Source: Candidatus Hydrogenedentota bacterium (GTDB taxonomy: Bacteria; Hydrogenedentota; Hydrogenedentia; Hydrogenedentiales; GCA-2746185). From it: a stretch of DNA of 12,477 bases. The translations under genes and the position numbers were made by a program. Below, one piece after another: positions 1 through 7,653 of the stretch. The DNA lies in NCBI GenBank assembly GCA_012965445.1, contig DTSJ01000180.1, positions 1-12,477 of the forward strand. Reading direction: 5' to 3'. The stretch's first letter is position 1, and the number at the start of each line of letters is the position of its first letter. The notes under the pieces are model-generated. The model saw nothing but the letters and a program-made list of their open reading frames with translations. It did no database searches and was not told where the DNA came from.

Positions 1-761
1 TTGAGGGTGCGCCAGCCTGCGGGATTCAGGTCTTGCAATTGCTCGATACAATGCTCGACTTGAACGTCGTCTTGATTTCGGACGGCGGAAATGGCCCAGT
101 TGTAGTAGAGATCTTCGGGGTCATGGCTGGTTTTACTTGCTTTTTCGAAAGTTTCGTATGCGGACTCGTAATCGCCCATGTCGCTTTGGAGTACGCCGAG
201 GGATACCCATGCTTCTCCGTCTTCGGGCTCTTGAGCGAGGTAAGTTGTATAGGTGTCTGCGGCGCTTTCGAGGTCGCCCATTAGCTGGTGGCAAATGGAT
301 TTCTGAAAGTAGGCATCGGAGAAAGTGGGCTCGATTTCGAGCGTTTTTTCGTAGGCGTCGATGGACTCGGAGTATCTATTTTCGCGACCGAATACAATTG
401 CGAGATTGAACCAGGGCATGGGATCGTCGGACTGGAGTTCGCATAGGTTTTTGAGGAAGAGCTCGGCGTGTGGGTAGGCTTCGAGATCGGCGAATTGTAT
501 TCCGGCAGCGAGGACGAAGGCATAGTCATCGCCTTCTTCCTTCATGATGTCTCCGATAAGGTTGTGGGCTTCCTGCTGGCGGTCGAGACTCTCGAGTGCG
601 ATGACTTCGAATGCGAGTGCGCGACCGCGGTCTGTTCCGGGGAGATTCTGACCGTAGAGCGTGTTTATCAGGGACAGAGCCTGTTCGGATTGCCCCTGAA
701 ATACGAGGTCTTCTATGCGGTGGAGTGTTTCCAGAGTCTGTTTCCTTGGCGTTTTTATCAT
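1..761 (-). CDS. TPR-repeat protein, 3' end beyond the window
   Basis: The frame opens at an ATG at 761 and stays open for 253 codons to the left edge, so the C-terminus is missing. An in-frame stop at 788-786 leaves this as the only ATG start available. The sequence shows tetratricopeptide helical hairpins: residues about 114-145 (PMPWFNLAIVF...AYEKTLEIEP), 147-180 and 181-214 (GEAWVSLGVLQSDMGDYESA), with a fourth starting near 215. The first 110 residues are also helical and TPR-like but degenerate. There is no signal peptide or membrane segment, so the visible part looks cytoplasmic. TPR proteins are protein-protein scaffolds, and no partner or catalytic domain is visible. It starts 59 nt after the YHYH gene on the same strand and could be the last visible member of that operon. 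No good Shine-Dalgarno precedes the ATG, which weakens the start call. Confidence 0.85.
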   Translation of the reverse strand, partial: MIKTPRKQTLETLHRIEDLVFQGQSEQALSLINTLYGQNLPGTDRGRALAFEVIALESLDRQQEAHNLIGDIMKEEGDDYAFVLAAGIQFADLEAYPHAELFLKNLCELQSDDPMPWFNLAIVFGRENRYSESIDAYEKTLEIEPTFSDAYFQKSICHQLMGDLESAADTYTTYLAQEPEDGEAWVSLGVLQSDMGDYESAYETFEKASKTSHDPEDLYYNWAISAVRNQDDVQVEHCIEQLQDLNPAGWRTL

Positions 762-820
762 GCTACCACAGGGCGGGCGTCTGTGTCATTGCGGATTCGT
801 GGAGGAGGGACGAAATTCCG

Positions 821-1735
821 CTATCGCCTGAGGGGCGGGGGTCGATTTGGGTCACGGTGATTGGGGCGCGGCGGGAACCCTCCTGTTGGTGGAGGTCGGT
901 GATCATCGGTTGGAGGGCGGCGCATGAAGCTGAGGTCTGGTTTTCCTCTAAAGAATCTGGGGATGAAGGGGTAGGCGTCGGTGAGGAAGTAGTGGTAGAT
1001 GCCTGCTGGGTTTTGGGGGGTGACTCCGAAGCGTCCGTTACATTGGTCGAGGTCTCCGGCGCCTTTGACGAATTCGTAGTCCTGGATGAAGGTGCCGTCA
1101 TAATTTCCTCCTGGCCCGGAGGGTCGTGTGCCTTTTTTGAGTTGGTATGAGGAGCGGAGGGGTTTCAGGGGGCTGCGCATGTCCTTTGGATCGGTGTAGC
1201 CGAATTTTATGTAAATTGGGAACCCGTCGGCGGCGTATCCGGCGAGAATCATCTGGTTGTTTGGGTTGCCTGAGGGAACCGAGAAGGGGGGCATGCCGTG
1301 ATAGTGATATGCACCGCCGGGCTGCACGTGGGCGTGGTTCATATCGAGGCCGAGATTGATTCTTCCTAACATGGCTTCGAACTGCCAGCCTGAGTTGCGG
1401 TCGCGTTTGTAGAATTCCATTGCTCCGGGATCGAAGGGGATACCGTTTGTGGCGATGCCGAAGGGCCATAATCCGAGGGGGGTGATCGTTGAGGCTTGCG
1501 AGGGTTTTGCGGGGACTTTGAAGGCGTGCTGCTGGGGAGCGATGGTGTTTGGATTGTTGGCATTGGGGAACAGTCCGGTTTGGTGATTTGGAATTCCGTT
1601 GGAGGTGATGTAGCGGTGGTCGCCTTGGACAGTGATGGAGACTTGATTGCGCCATTGGCTTCTTTGCGCGTTTGCGCTCGTCGTCGCGAGCAGGCTCAAC
1701 GTCAATACCATGGCCAAATAACTGCGAGGTCTCAT
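821..1735 (-). CDS. Secreted YHYH-domain protein
   Basis: The product is 304 residues. The ATG at 1735 is chosen because AGGAG lies 7 nt upstream and a clear signal peptide follows (residues 1-23: RPR, a hydrophobic core, then ANA before Gln24). The open frame extends further upstream, but only as low-complexity sequence inside the neighbouring esterase gene. The mature part matches the YHYH domain family: AYHYHG at 142-147, AADGFPIY at 168-175, LDQCNGRFGVTP at 229-240 and a second YHYF at 247-250. The His- and Asp-rich pattern suggests metal binding, but the family has no well-established biochemical function. The last 35 residues are rich in Pro and Arg and look disordered. It starts 19 nt after the esterase stop codon, so the two are probably co-transcribed and both exported. 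Export is inferred from the signal peptide; the function is unknown. Confidence 0.9.
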   Translation of the reverse strand: MRPRSYLAMVLTLSLLATTSANAQRSQWRNQVSITVQGDHRYITSNGIPNHQTGLFPNANNPNTIAPQQHAFKVPAKPSQASTITPLGLWPFGIATNGIPFDPGAMEFYKRDRNSGWQFEAMLGRINLGLDMNHAHVQPGGAYHYHGMPPFSVPSGNPNNQMILAGYAADGFPIYIKFGYTDPKDMRSPLKPLRSSYQLKKGTRPSGPGGNYDGTFIQDYEFVKGAGDLDQCNGRFGVTPQNPAGIYHYFLTDAYPFIPRFFRGKPDLSFMRRPPTDDHRPPPTGGFPPRPNHRDPNRPPPLRR

Positions 1736-1754
1736 GACCAAACTCCTGGTCTGG

Positions 1755-2942
1755 TTACTTCCAATACTTGTCGGCAAAATCCATGTACTGGCCCCAGTCG
1801 TATTCTGTGAGGTTATGTTTGCCGGAACGCATGTGGTAGGCGACGCGGTCGCCATGGACAGGCTGATCTGCCGTGGGGAAGGAAGCATCGCCGAGACCTT
1901 TGTGTCCGTATAGATTGTAGACGGGGGATGCGTGGAAACCGGAGAGGAATTCGCCTTCGGGATCGGCCCATGTGTCTTCTTGTGCGCTGCCGATGTAGAG
2001 GAGACGGGGGGCGATGAGTGCGGCGAGCATGTGCTGATCGACGGGGAGGCTTTCTTCGTTGTCGTTGAAGTTTCTGTAGTTCCGGTTGAACCAGTGGGGG
2101 AAGCCCTTGTTGATTTTTGCGATGGTTTCGCCCTGCATTCTTCGGGCGAGGGCTGCACCGGTCGAGCCGGATTCATTGCTTATGACCATCGCGAAACGGG
2201 TGTCTTCTGCTCCGGCCCAAAGGGCTGTTTTGCCGCCGCGAGAGTGTCCGATTATGCCGATTTTATCGGGGTCGATTGTGCCTTCGGACTCTATAGCATC
2301 GTAAACGAGGCTTGCGCCCCATGCCCATGCGGCGATTGTTGCCCAGGCGTCTTTGCCGCGAGATTTATCAGGATGGTCGAGCAGTCCGTGTACGCCGTTT
2401 TTGAAGCCATCGTGCTCGTCGGGGTCTACTTCGGCGTTCCAGAAGGCTACTGTGGCGTATCCGCGCCGTATGATTTCTTCTGCGGGCCAGAATGGGCTTT
2501 TGATTTTGCGGGTGGGGTCGATGTTTTCGGGATCGCGGTTGCAAATGAGGATGAAACAGGGGGTGGAGCCGGGTTGCTGATTGACGGGTATGAACAGGGA
2601 TACGTTGATCTGGATTTCGATTCCGTTGTTGTTCATGTTGATTTTGATGCTGTGGAGATCGGCGGCGCCGTCCATGACGCCTTCCGTGACTTCAACGGTC
2701 TTTGAACCGGAGTCGAGATTTTTGGAGTTCCATCCGCCTTTGGTCGAATGGGGTTTGCGTCCGTAGACGTGTTCGCGGAAAAGTTCGAGGACTTCAGGAC
2801 GACGGGCCGCTTCCCACTTGCGACTCGAGTCGATTTCGATTCCAGAGTTTGATATCAAGGGATCCGGGAGATCCAAGTCGGCTGAGAAAGCGCTCATGCT
2901 AATTGCTCCCAGACTTGTGATTGCAAGTACGAGATGTTTCAT
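1755..2942 (-). CDS. Secreted alpha/beta-hydrolase, CE15 glucuronoyl-esterase-like
   Basis: The product is 395 residues from the ATG at 2942. That start has AAGGA 8 nt upstream and gives a normal signal peptide (KHLVLAITSLGAISMSAFSA). An ATG at 2975 would add 11 hydrophilic residues before it and has only a weak AGGT. The nucleophile elbow GHSRGGK (232-238, Ser234) keeps the Ser-Arg-x-Gly-Lys arrangement of carbohydrate esterase family 15, where Arg helps form the oxyanion hole. NESG at 256-259 supplies a candidate acid (Glu257) and GKH at 374-376 the candidate catalytic His376. YGRKP (60-64) near the N-terminus is also usual for the family. CE15 enzymes cleave the ester between glucuronic acid on xylan and lignin alcohols. 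Many bacterial homologues have untested or broader substrates, so this one should be called CE15-like. It follows the selenoprotein gene and precedes the YHYH gene. No other carbohydrate-active gene is in the window. Confidence 0.88.
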   Translation of the reverse strand: MKHLVLAITSLGAISMSAFSADLDLPDPLISNSGIEIDSSRKWEAARRPEVLELFREHVYGRKPHSTKGGWNSKNLDSGSKTVEVTEGVMDGAADLHSIKINMNNNGIEIQINVSLFIPVNQQPGSTPCFILICNRDPENIDPTRKIKSPFWPAEEIIRRGYATVAFWNAEVDPDEHDGFKNGVHGLLDHPDKSRGKDAWATIAAWAWGASLVYDAIESEGTIDPDKIGIIGHSRGGKTALWAGAEDTRFAMVISNESGSTGAALARRMQGETIAKINKGFPHWFNRNYRNFNDNEESLPVDQHMLAALIAPRLLYIGSAQEDTWADPEGEFLSGFHASPVYNLYGHKGLGDASFPTADQPVHGDRVAYHMRSGKHNLTEYDWGQYMDFADKYWK

Positions 2943-2980
2943 TGCTGGTTTCCTTGACTCACTAAGATGCTTCATTGCAC

Positions 2981-3202
2981 CTATTTGTCGCGCAGTGAAG
3001 CCAGGACTTCTTCGTGCTCGGGGAAGCGTCCGACTTCCTGCTTGGAAAAAACGGGGGTACCGTCTGCTATTACGAGGAAGATGCCTCCGGCTCCGCGAAT
3101 TAATTCGGATTCGACGCTAAACTCGTCTTGTATTGCTGCAGCCAGACCGGCCGCTTTGGGTTCGTAGTTTCAAACGCCGCAGTATTCGATGGTGACCTTC
3201 AT
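2981..3202 (-). CDS. SelW-like (Rdx family) selenoprotein, UGA read as selenocysteine
   Basis: ATG at 3202 follows AGGAGG with a 5-nt spacer and opens a 73-codon frame ending in TAG at 2983-2981. The only internal stop is codon 11, TGA at 3172-3170. Reading through it gives MKVTIEYCGV-Sec-NYEPKAAGL and then a complete small protein: residues 35-52 (LIRGAGGIFLVIADGTPV) form the GxGG-F-V-DG strand pair and 54-61 give SKQEVGRF, as in bacterial SelW-like proteins. CxxU at 8-11 is the thioredoxin-like redox motif of the Rdx family; many homologues have Cys at the Sec position. Length is normal for the family and there is no signal peptide, so it should be cytoplasmic. The role is thiol-disulfide or glutathione-linked redox work; the exact substrate is not settled for bacteria. 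A SECIS hairpin follows the UGA. It lies 48 nt after apbE and 38 nt before the esterase start. Confidence 0.93.
3138..3154 (-). promoter_or_regulatory. Bacterial SECIS element inside the selenoprotein gene
   Basis: In the mRNA, 15 nt after the UGA codon, GCGGCC and GGCUGC form a 6-bp stem (one G-U pair) around the 5-nt loop GGUCU. The E. coli fdhF SECIS, recognised by the elongation factor SelB, also shows GGUCU at its apex, and the distance from the UGA to the loop falls in the normal bacterial range. The hairpin lies in the coding frame (codons for Ala-Ala-Gly-Leu-Ala-Ala). Stem and loop are read directly from the sequence; SelB binding is inferred. Confidence 0.85.
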
Positions 3203-3235
3203 TTGTTCCTCCTCATGTGATTTCGAAGTGCATAC

Positions 3236-3244
3236 ACTATACCA
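3236..3244 (-). promoter_or_regulatory. Candidate extended -10 promoter for the selenoprotein gene
   Basis: Between the apbE stop and the selenoprotein ATG the minus strand reads TGGTATAGT, an extended -10 box (TGn plus TATAGT). No convincing -35 lies 17 nt upstream, which is common for extended -10 promoters. Transcription would start near 3229 and leave a leader of about 27 nt containing the AGGAGG site. This could let the 3' genes be expressed apart from nqr. It rests on motif match alone. Confidence 0.4.
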
Positions 3245-3250
3245 TGATCT

Positions 3251-4309
3251 TCAGTTGGACTCATCTGTGACGTTTTCCTCGAGGTAGGATTCGAACGCTG
3301 GGCTTATGGCTTCGCGGAGGGTTCCGTTTTCCTCTTTGATGAGCATCAGCACGGCGAGGTTGCGGTTCTGCGCGAAGGCGAGGCCTTCTTTTTCGCCCAT
3401 CACTGTGAGCGCGGTGGCGTAGCCGTCGGCCCATTCGCATGAATCGTGGATTACGGTTACGGATAGGACGCTGTGGGAGACGGGACGACCTGTGCGGGGA
3501 TCGATGGTGTGGGAGACCTGTTTTCCGTTTGCTTCGACGTAGTTTCGGTAGGTGCCTGAGGTTGCCATGGCGCGGTCGCTCAGGGAGACGATTCGGTGAA
3601 CTTCGCGTGCTTTGGCGAGGGGTTTCTCGATTCCAATGCGCCAGGGAACGCCATCGGGGTTCGTGCCCCTGCAACGAACTTCGCCGCCGATTTCGACGAA
3701 GTAGTTTTCGACGCTTTTGGATTCGAGTACGCGGACAACTTCGTCTACGCCGTAGCCTTTTGCGATTGCGGAGAGATCGCAATAGACCTCGGGAGTGTCT
3801 TTTTGAATGGTTGAGACTGATTCGTCGAGGCTTAGGTGCTGGTAGCCTACGCGGGGACGCAGAGTTTCGAGTTCGGCTTCGGTGGGCAATTCGATCTGTA
3901 TGTCGGGGCCGAAACCGTAGGCGTTTACGACCGGGCCAACTGTGATATCGAATGCGCCGCTGGTTTCGCGGCTGAGCTGGAGTGCATCGTACATTATTTG
4001 GAAGACGTCCGTGGAGAGCTTGAAGGGATTGGTCCCGGAGGTGTTGAAGCGAGACAGTTCGGAGTCTTCGCGATAGGTGGACATGCCTGTGTTTACTTTT
4101 TCAAGGACTATTTCGATTTCTGCGCGGGTGCCGCGATCAAGGGAGGCAAGGAGCTTGACAGTGTAGGTGGTACCCATGGTTTCGCCTTGTATGACGTCCC
4201 AGGCTACGGGTGCTGGCTGGGTAAGGCGATACCAGCTGAGAGCTGTCAAAATAAAAAGTCCCACCACGAGTGCAGCGAGACGATTGCGCGTTAAGGGTTG
4301 TGATGACAC
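3251..4309 (-). CDS. apbE: FAD:protein FMN transferase
   Basis: The product is 352 residues from a GTG start at 4309. ApbE transfers FMN from FAD to the threonine of S-G-A-T sites in NqrB and NqrC through a phosphoester bond, which fits its place right after nqrF. Visible family motifs: MSTYREDSELSRFN (76-89), DLSAIAKGYGVD (178-189), GGEVRCRG (208-215), SGTYRNY (251-257), SHTIDPRTGRP (266-276) and the Mg-binding ADGYATAL (294-301). Residues 11-26 form one hydrophobic segment with no lipobox cysteine, so it appears anchored by an N-terminal helix with the catalytic part in the periplasm. Many ApbE proteins are lipoproteins instead. The GTG lies 12 nt after the nqrF stop, and the only Shine-Dalgarno-like GGAGG is within the last nqrF codons, which suggests translational coupling. 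Confidence 0.97.
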   Translation of the reverse strand: MSSQPLTRNRLAALVVGLFILTALSWYRLTQPAPVAWDVIQGETMGTTYTVKLLASLDRGTRAEIEIVLEKVNTGMSTYREDSELSRFNTSGTNPFKLSTDVFQIMYDALQLSRETSGAFDITVGPVVNAYGFGPDIQIELPTEAELETLRPRVGYQHLSLDESVSTIQKDTPEVYCDLSAIAKGYGVDEVVRVLESKSVENYFVEIGGEVRCRGTNPDGVPWRIGIEKPLAKAREVHRIVSLSDRAMATSGTYRNYVEANGKQVSHTIDPRTGRPVSHSVLSVTVIHDSCEWADGYATALTVMGEKEGLAFAQNRNLAVLMLIKEENGTLREAISPAFESYLEENVTDESN

Positions 4310-4310
4310 G

Positions 4311-4330
4311 GGAGGAGTCGATCAGCCTCC
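4311..4330 (-). promoter_or_regulatory. Hairpin at the nqrF-apbE junction covering the apbE ribosome site
   Basis: GGAGG in the last codons of nqrF (4330-4326) can pair perfectly with CCTCC (4315-4311) directly before the apbE GTG, enclosing a 10-nt loop that holds the nqrF stop codon. A ribosome ending on nqrF would melt the stem and free the GGAGG. This implies coupling of apbE translation to nqrF. The pairing is visible; the regulatory effect is inferred. Confidence 0.35.
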
Positions 4331-5557
4331 GAAATCGTCGAACATGATGTTGTCCGGTTCGACACCGAAATCGATGAGCATATTGATGACAGCGTCGTTC
4401 ATCATGGGCGGGCCGCAGATGTAGTATTCACAGTCTTCGGGCGCTTCGTGATCTTGGAGATACTCGTCGAGGAGAACCTGATGAATGAAGCCGACATAGC
4501 CGTTCCAATTGTCTTCTTCGAGGGGCTCGGACAAGGCGAGATGCCACTCGAAATTGTCGTTGTCGGCCTGAATGGAATCGAAGTGATCGATGTAAAATGC
4601 CTCGCGGAGGCTTCTGGCGCCGTACCAGAATGAGACTTTGCGTTTGCAGCCGAGTGTTTTGAACTGGTCGTATATATGAGAGCGCATGGGCGCCATTCCT
4701 GCGCCGCCGCCAATGAAGATCATTTCGTTGTCGGTATCGCGCGCGAAGAACTCGCCGAAGGGGCCTGAGATTACGACTTCGTCGCCTGGTTTGAGATTGA
4801 AGATATAGGAGGACATGATTCCCGGAGGAGTGCCTTCGGGTTCGCGGGGCGGAGGAGTCGCGATACGAACATTGAGCATAATGATGTCTGACTCGGCGGG
4901 ATAGCTGGCCATGGAATATGCACGGGTCACGGTGTCGGTGACCACAGACTCATAGCGCCAGATATTGAATTTGTCCCAATCCTCCCGATATTCCTCCTCG
5001 ACGTCCATGTCTTTGTAGACGGAAGTGTGCGGCGGGCATTCGATTTGAATATAGCCGCCTGCTTTAAAGGGGACTGCTTCGCCTTCCGGCAGCTCGAGGA
5101 TCAGTTCTTTGATGAAAGTGGCGACGTTGTGATTGGAGCGTACTTTGCATGTCCATTTGCGTACGTCGAAAATTTCGGCGGGAATTTCTATTTTCATGTC
5201 CTGCTTAACTTTGACCTGGCAGGAGAGTCGGCAACCTTCACGTGCTTCGCCGCGGTTGATGAAGCCGAGTTCGGTGGGCAGCATGGCTCCACCACCCTCG
5301 TGAACATTCACGGTGCATACACCGCAAGCGCCTTTTCCGCCGCAGGCGGAGGGAATAAAGATTTTCTTTTCGGCAAGTACGTTCAGCAAGGTATCGCCGG
5401 CTTTGACTTTGAAGGAATTGTCTGGATTGTCGTTGACGATGATGGTTACATCGCCGCTGCTGACGAGCCTGTTGCGCGCCATCATCAGCACACCGACCAG
5501 ACAGAGGATGATCGCGGTAAACATGATCATGCCCATCAAGACTGTTTCTGCTATCAT
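4322..5557 (-). CDS. nqrF: Na+-translocating NADH:quinone reductase subunit F
   Basis: The product is 411 residues, normal for NqrF. It is the NADH-oxidising entry subunit: electrons pass from NADH to FAD and then to a [2Fe-2S] centre. Residues about 5-27 form the single membrane anchor. The ferredoxin-like domain carries C72-x5-C78-x2-C81 and C113, the cluster ligands. The FAD site RAYSMASYP is at 212-220 and the NAD-binding [12 protein letters not shown] at 283-294. The C-terminal region has [11 protein letters not shown], typical of ferredoxin-NADP reductase-like domains, and ends in DDFGG. The ATG at 5557 follows AAGGA with an 8-nt spacer and lies 18 nt after the nqrE stop. All key residues are present. 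Confidence 0.98.
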   Translation of the reverse strand: MIAETVLMGMIMFTAIILCLVGVLMMARNRLVSSGDVTIIVNDNPDNSFKVKAGDTLLNVLAEKKIFIPSACGGKGACGVCTVNVHEGGGAMLPTELGFINRGEAREGCRLSCQVKVKQDMKIEIPAEIFDVRKWTCKVRSNHNVATFIKELILELPEGEAVPFKAGGYIQIECPPHTSVYKDMDVEEEYREDWDKFNIWRYESVVTDTVTRAYSMASYPAESDIIMLNVRIATPPPREPEGTPPGIMSSYIFNLKPGDEVVISGPFGEFFARDTDNEMIFIGGGAGMAPMRSHIYDQFKTLGCKRKVSFWYGARSLREAFYIDHFDSIQADNDNFEWHLALSEPLEEDNWNGYVGFIHQVLLDEYLQDHEAPEDCEYYICGPPMMNDAVINMLIDFGVEPDNIMFDDFGG

Positions 5558-5575
5558 ACTGGTCGTCCTTTTGTA

Positions 5576-6199
5576 TTAGAGTTGGATTCCGCCGAAGGCC
5601 ATGAATCCGATTGCCATCAGGCCTGTAACGATGAAAGTGATTCCGAGACCGCGGAGGCCGTCGGGTACATTGCTGTAGGTCATTTTTTCTCGAACGGCTG
5701 CCAAGAGTACGATGGCCAGTGCCCAGCCGATGCCGTTTCCGATACCGAAAACGACGCTCTCTCCGAAATTGAGGTCTCCTTCGACCATGAAGAGTGATGC
5801 TCCGAGGATAGCGCAGTTTACTGTAATAAGGGGGAGGTAAACGCCGAGGGCTACGTAGAGCTTCGGCATGAATTTATCGAGTCCCATTTCGAGCAACTGG
5901 ACTGCGGCGGCGATTACGCCGATGTAACTGATGAAGCCCAGGAACGAGAGATCGAATTTGCCGAGGGCATCGCCGAAGAAGGGTACCCATGACATGGCGC
6001 CGTCTTTGAGGAGTAGGTTGTAGACGAGGTTATTGAGCGGGACGGTGATGCCGAGTACGAAGATGACGGCGAAGCCGAGGCCGATGGCGGTTTCGACTTT
6101 TTTGGAACATGCGAGGAAGGTACACATGCCGAGAAAGAATGTGAGGGCCATATTTTCGATGAAAATGGCTTTGATCATTATGTTGATGTATTCCTGCAT
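5576..6199 (-). CDS. nqrE: Na+-translocating NADH:quinone reductase subunit E
   Basis: The product is 207 residues and strongly hydrophobic, with about six membrane helices. NqrE pairs with NqrD as an inverted-topology membrane dimer, and conserved cysteines of the two hold the intramembrane iron centre that links NqrF to NqrC. The matching cysteines are visible: Cys26 in FFLGMCTF and Cys129 in [21 protein letters not shown] near the N-terminus is typical of NqrE. RnfA is a homologue, but the full nqrABCDEF context settles the assignment. The ATG lies 3 nt after the nqrD stop, so the two are tightly coupled. Confidence 0.98.
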   Translation of the reverse strand: MQEYINIMIKAIFIENMALTFFLGMCTFLACSKKVETAIGLGFAVIFVLGITVPLNNLVYNLLLKDGAMSWVPFFGDALGKFDLSFLGFISYIGVIAAAVQLLEMGLDKFMPKLYVALGVYLPLITVNCAILGASLFMVEGDLNFGESVVFGIGNGIGWALAIVLLAAVREKMTYSNVPDGLRGLGITFIVTGLMAIGFMAFGGIQL

Positions 6200-6202
6200 G
6201 GC

Positions 6203-6838
6203 CTATCCTTTCTCTTCGACTTGATCGGGCTTGATGGTTCGGATACCCCAGATCATGAATCCGATTATGAAGAATGCGCCTGGGGCTAAGACCATCATTC
6301 CGTTGGGGATGTACCAGCCGCCGTCGTTGACGGATTTGAAGATTACGGTTCCGAAGAGTTTGCCTGCGCCGAAGAGTTCGCGAAGGAGCGCGGTACCCAT
6401 GAGAATGAGGCTGTATCCAAGGCCGTTGCCGATGCCGTCGAGGAAACTGGGGAGAGGACCGTTTTGCATGGCGTAGCCTTCTGCGCGGCCCATGACGATA
6501 CAGTTTGTGATGATGAGTCCGACGAAAACGGAGAGGTCTTTGCTGGTATCGTAGTCGTATGCCTGTAGGAGTTGATCGGCGACGATGACGAAGGACGCGA
6601 TGATGCACATCTGGACGATGATTCGGATGCTGGAGGGGATATAGTTACGAATGAGACTCACGGACAGGCTCGAAAATGCTGTAACGAGTGTCAATGCGAT
6701 GCACATAATGAATGAAGGTTCCATCTGTGTCGTCACCGCCAACGCCGAACAGATGCCGAGGACCTGGAGTGCAATTGGATTGTTGTTCAAGAGCGGATCG
6801 AGAAGGACTTTTCGCTCTTCTTTACCTAGAACGGCCAT
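6203..6838 (-). CDS. nqrD: Na+-translocating NADH:quinone reductase subunit D
   Basis: The product is 211 residues, a polytopic inner-membrane subunit and partner of NqrE. The start [19 protein letters not shown] is characteristic. Conserved cysteines Cys30 (LGICSAL) and Cys113 ([14 protein letters not shown]) are in the positions expected for the shared iron site with NqrE. The homologue RnfE is excluded by the operon context. The ATG at 6838 overlaps the nqrC stop by one base (TAATG), a sign of translational coupling. Confidence 0.98.
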   Translation of the reverse strand: MAVLGKEERKVLLDPLLNNNPIALQVLGICSALAVTTQMEPSFIMCIALTLVTAFSSLSVSLIRNYIPSSIRIIVQMCIIASFVIVADQLLQAYDYDTSKDLSVFVGLIITNCIVMGRAEGYAMQNGPLPSFLDGIGNGLGYSLILMGTALLRELFGAGKLFGTVIFKSVNDGGWYIPNGMMVLAPGAFFIIGFMIWGIRTIKPDQVEEKG

Positions 6839-7653
6839 TATGCATCGCTCCCTTCAGTTGGTGTGCTCTCGCGGAGGGTGTCCAGATATGGGCCAAATGC
6901 CTCTTTGCCGAGCCAGAATCGTAACAGATAGGTGACGCCGTTGCTGGTCAAGGTGGCACCGGATAAACCGTCTACTTTATGGGGGGTTTCTGCTGGTGAA
7001 CCGGCGGGGCCTTTGATTACTTCGATCACTACTTTTCCAGAATCGTCAAAGGCGAGGCGACCGGGCCATTTTGCTTTCCAGTTTGGATTGTCGACTTCCG
7101 CACCGAGACCGGGCGTTTCTTTGTGTTTGTAGAATGTAAGGCCTCGAATGGTTTTGAGATCTTTGTCGAGGGCGACGAAACCGTACATAGTACCCCAGAG
7201 GCCCATTCCTTCGACGGGGAGCACATAGAGCGATGGAAGGTCGTCTTCGTCTTTGATTGTGTAGACGGTGATGTAGTTCGGGATACGGGAAACTCTTGCT
7301 CTTCCGGCATCCTTTCCGTCTGCGGCGAAGCTGGTGGAGGCACCCTTGGAGGCTTTCAACTGATTATAGGAGATCGGATCGGGTATACCGCTGTTGTCGT
7401 CGATTGCACGGGTTTCCATATTCAATACCTGAACGTCGATACGGTCTTTGAAGAGGGCGTCAACTTCTTCTGCTGAGGGAGTGCTGCCTTCGGCGGTGAG
7501 GCCGCTGACGGCGAGGACTTTTTGCTGTTTGTCGAGAAGCTTGTTTGCATCCTGGAGCGGCTTCAAGACTACTGCGGTGGAGGAGACGAAGAGAGAGCAG
7601 AAAATGCAGACTACGGCTGCGAACCCGACTATGTAACCGACGCTATTCCGCAT
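6838..7653 (-). CDS. nqrC: Na+-translocating NADH:quinone reductase subunit C
   Basis: The product is 271 residues. The start is set at ATG 7653, which follows GGGAGG by 6 nt and overlaps the nqrB end by 11 nt. A TTG at 7689 would add 12 residues but has no comparable ribosome site. One membrane helix (about residues 5-29) anchors a periplasmic FMN-binding domain. [13 protein letters not shown] (228-240) holds Thr234, the expected site of covalent FMN attachment by Apb[21 protein letters not shown] (173-192) is also typical. FMN here takes electrons from the NqrDE iron centre and passes them to the FMN of NqrB. Confidence 0.97.
   Translation of the reverse strand: MRNSVGYIVGFAAVVCIFCSLFVSSTAVVLKPLQDANKLLDKQQKVLAVSGLTAEGSTPSAEEVDALFKDRIDVQVLNMETRAIDDNSGIPDPISYNQLKASKGASTSFAADGKDAGRARVSRIPNYITVYTIKDEDDLPSLYVLPVEGMGLWGTMYGFVALDKDLKTIRGLTFYKHKETPGLGAEVDNPNWKAKWPGRLAFDDSGKVVIEVIKGPAGSPAETPHKVDGLSGATLTSNGVTYLLRFWLGKEAFGPYLDTLRESTPTEGSDA

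Noticed and set aside
1736..2176. Upstream extension of the YHYH frame by 147 codons
   Set aside because: It lies wholly inside the esterase gene in another frame and is Ser/Thr/Pro-rich shadow sequence. The ATG at 1735 has its own ribosome site and a signal peptide.
1932..2705. 257-codon plus-strand open frame
   Set aside because: It is antisense to the esterase gene. Composition is odd and there is no family pattern; it follows from the codon structure of the real gene.
2967..3167. Plus-strand open frames over the selenoprotein gene
   Set aside because: They compete with a complete minus-strand selenoprotein that has a ribosome site, a redox motif and a SECIS hairpin, and they resemble no family.
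3170..3172. TGA as a true stop, making the small gene a pseudogene
   Set aside because: Sec at exactly the CxxU position, an intact protein on both sides and the GGUCU hairpin 15 nt downstream together favour recoding.
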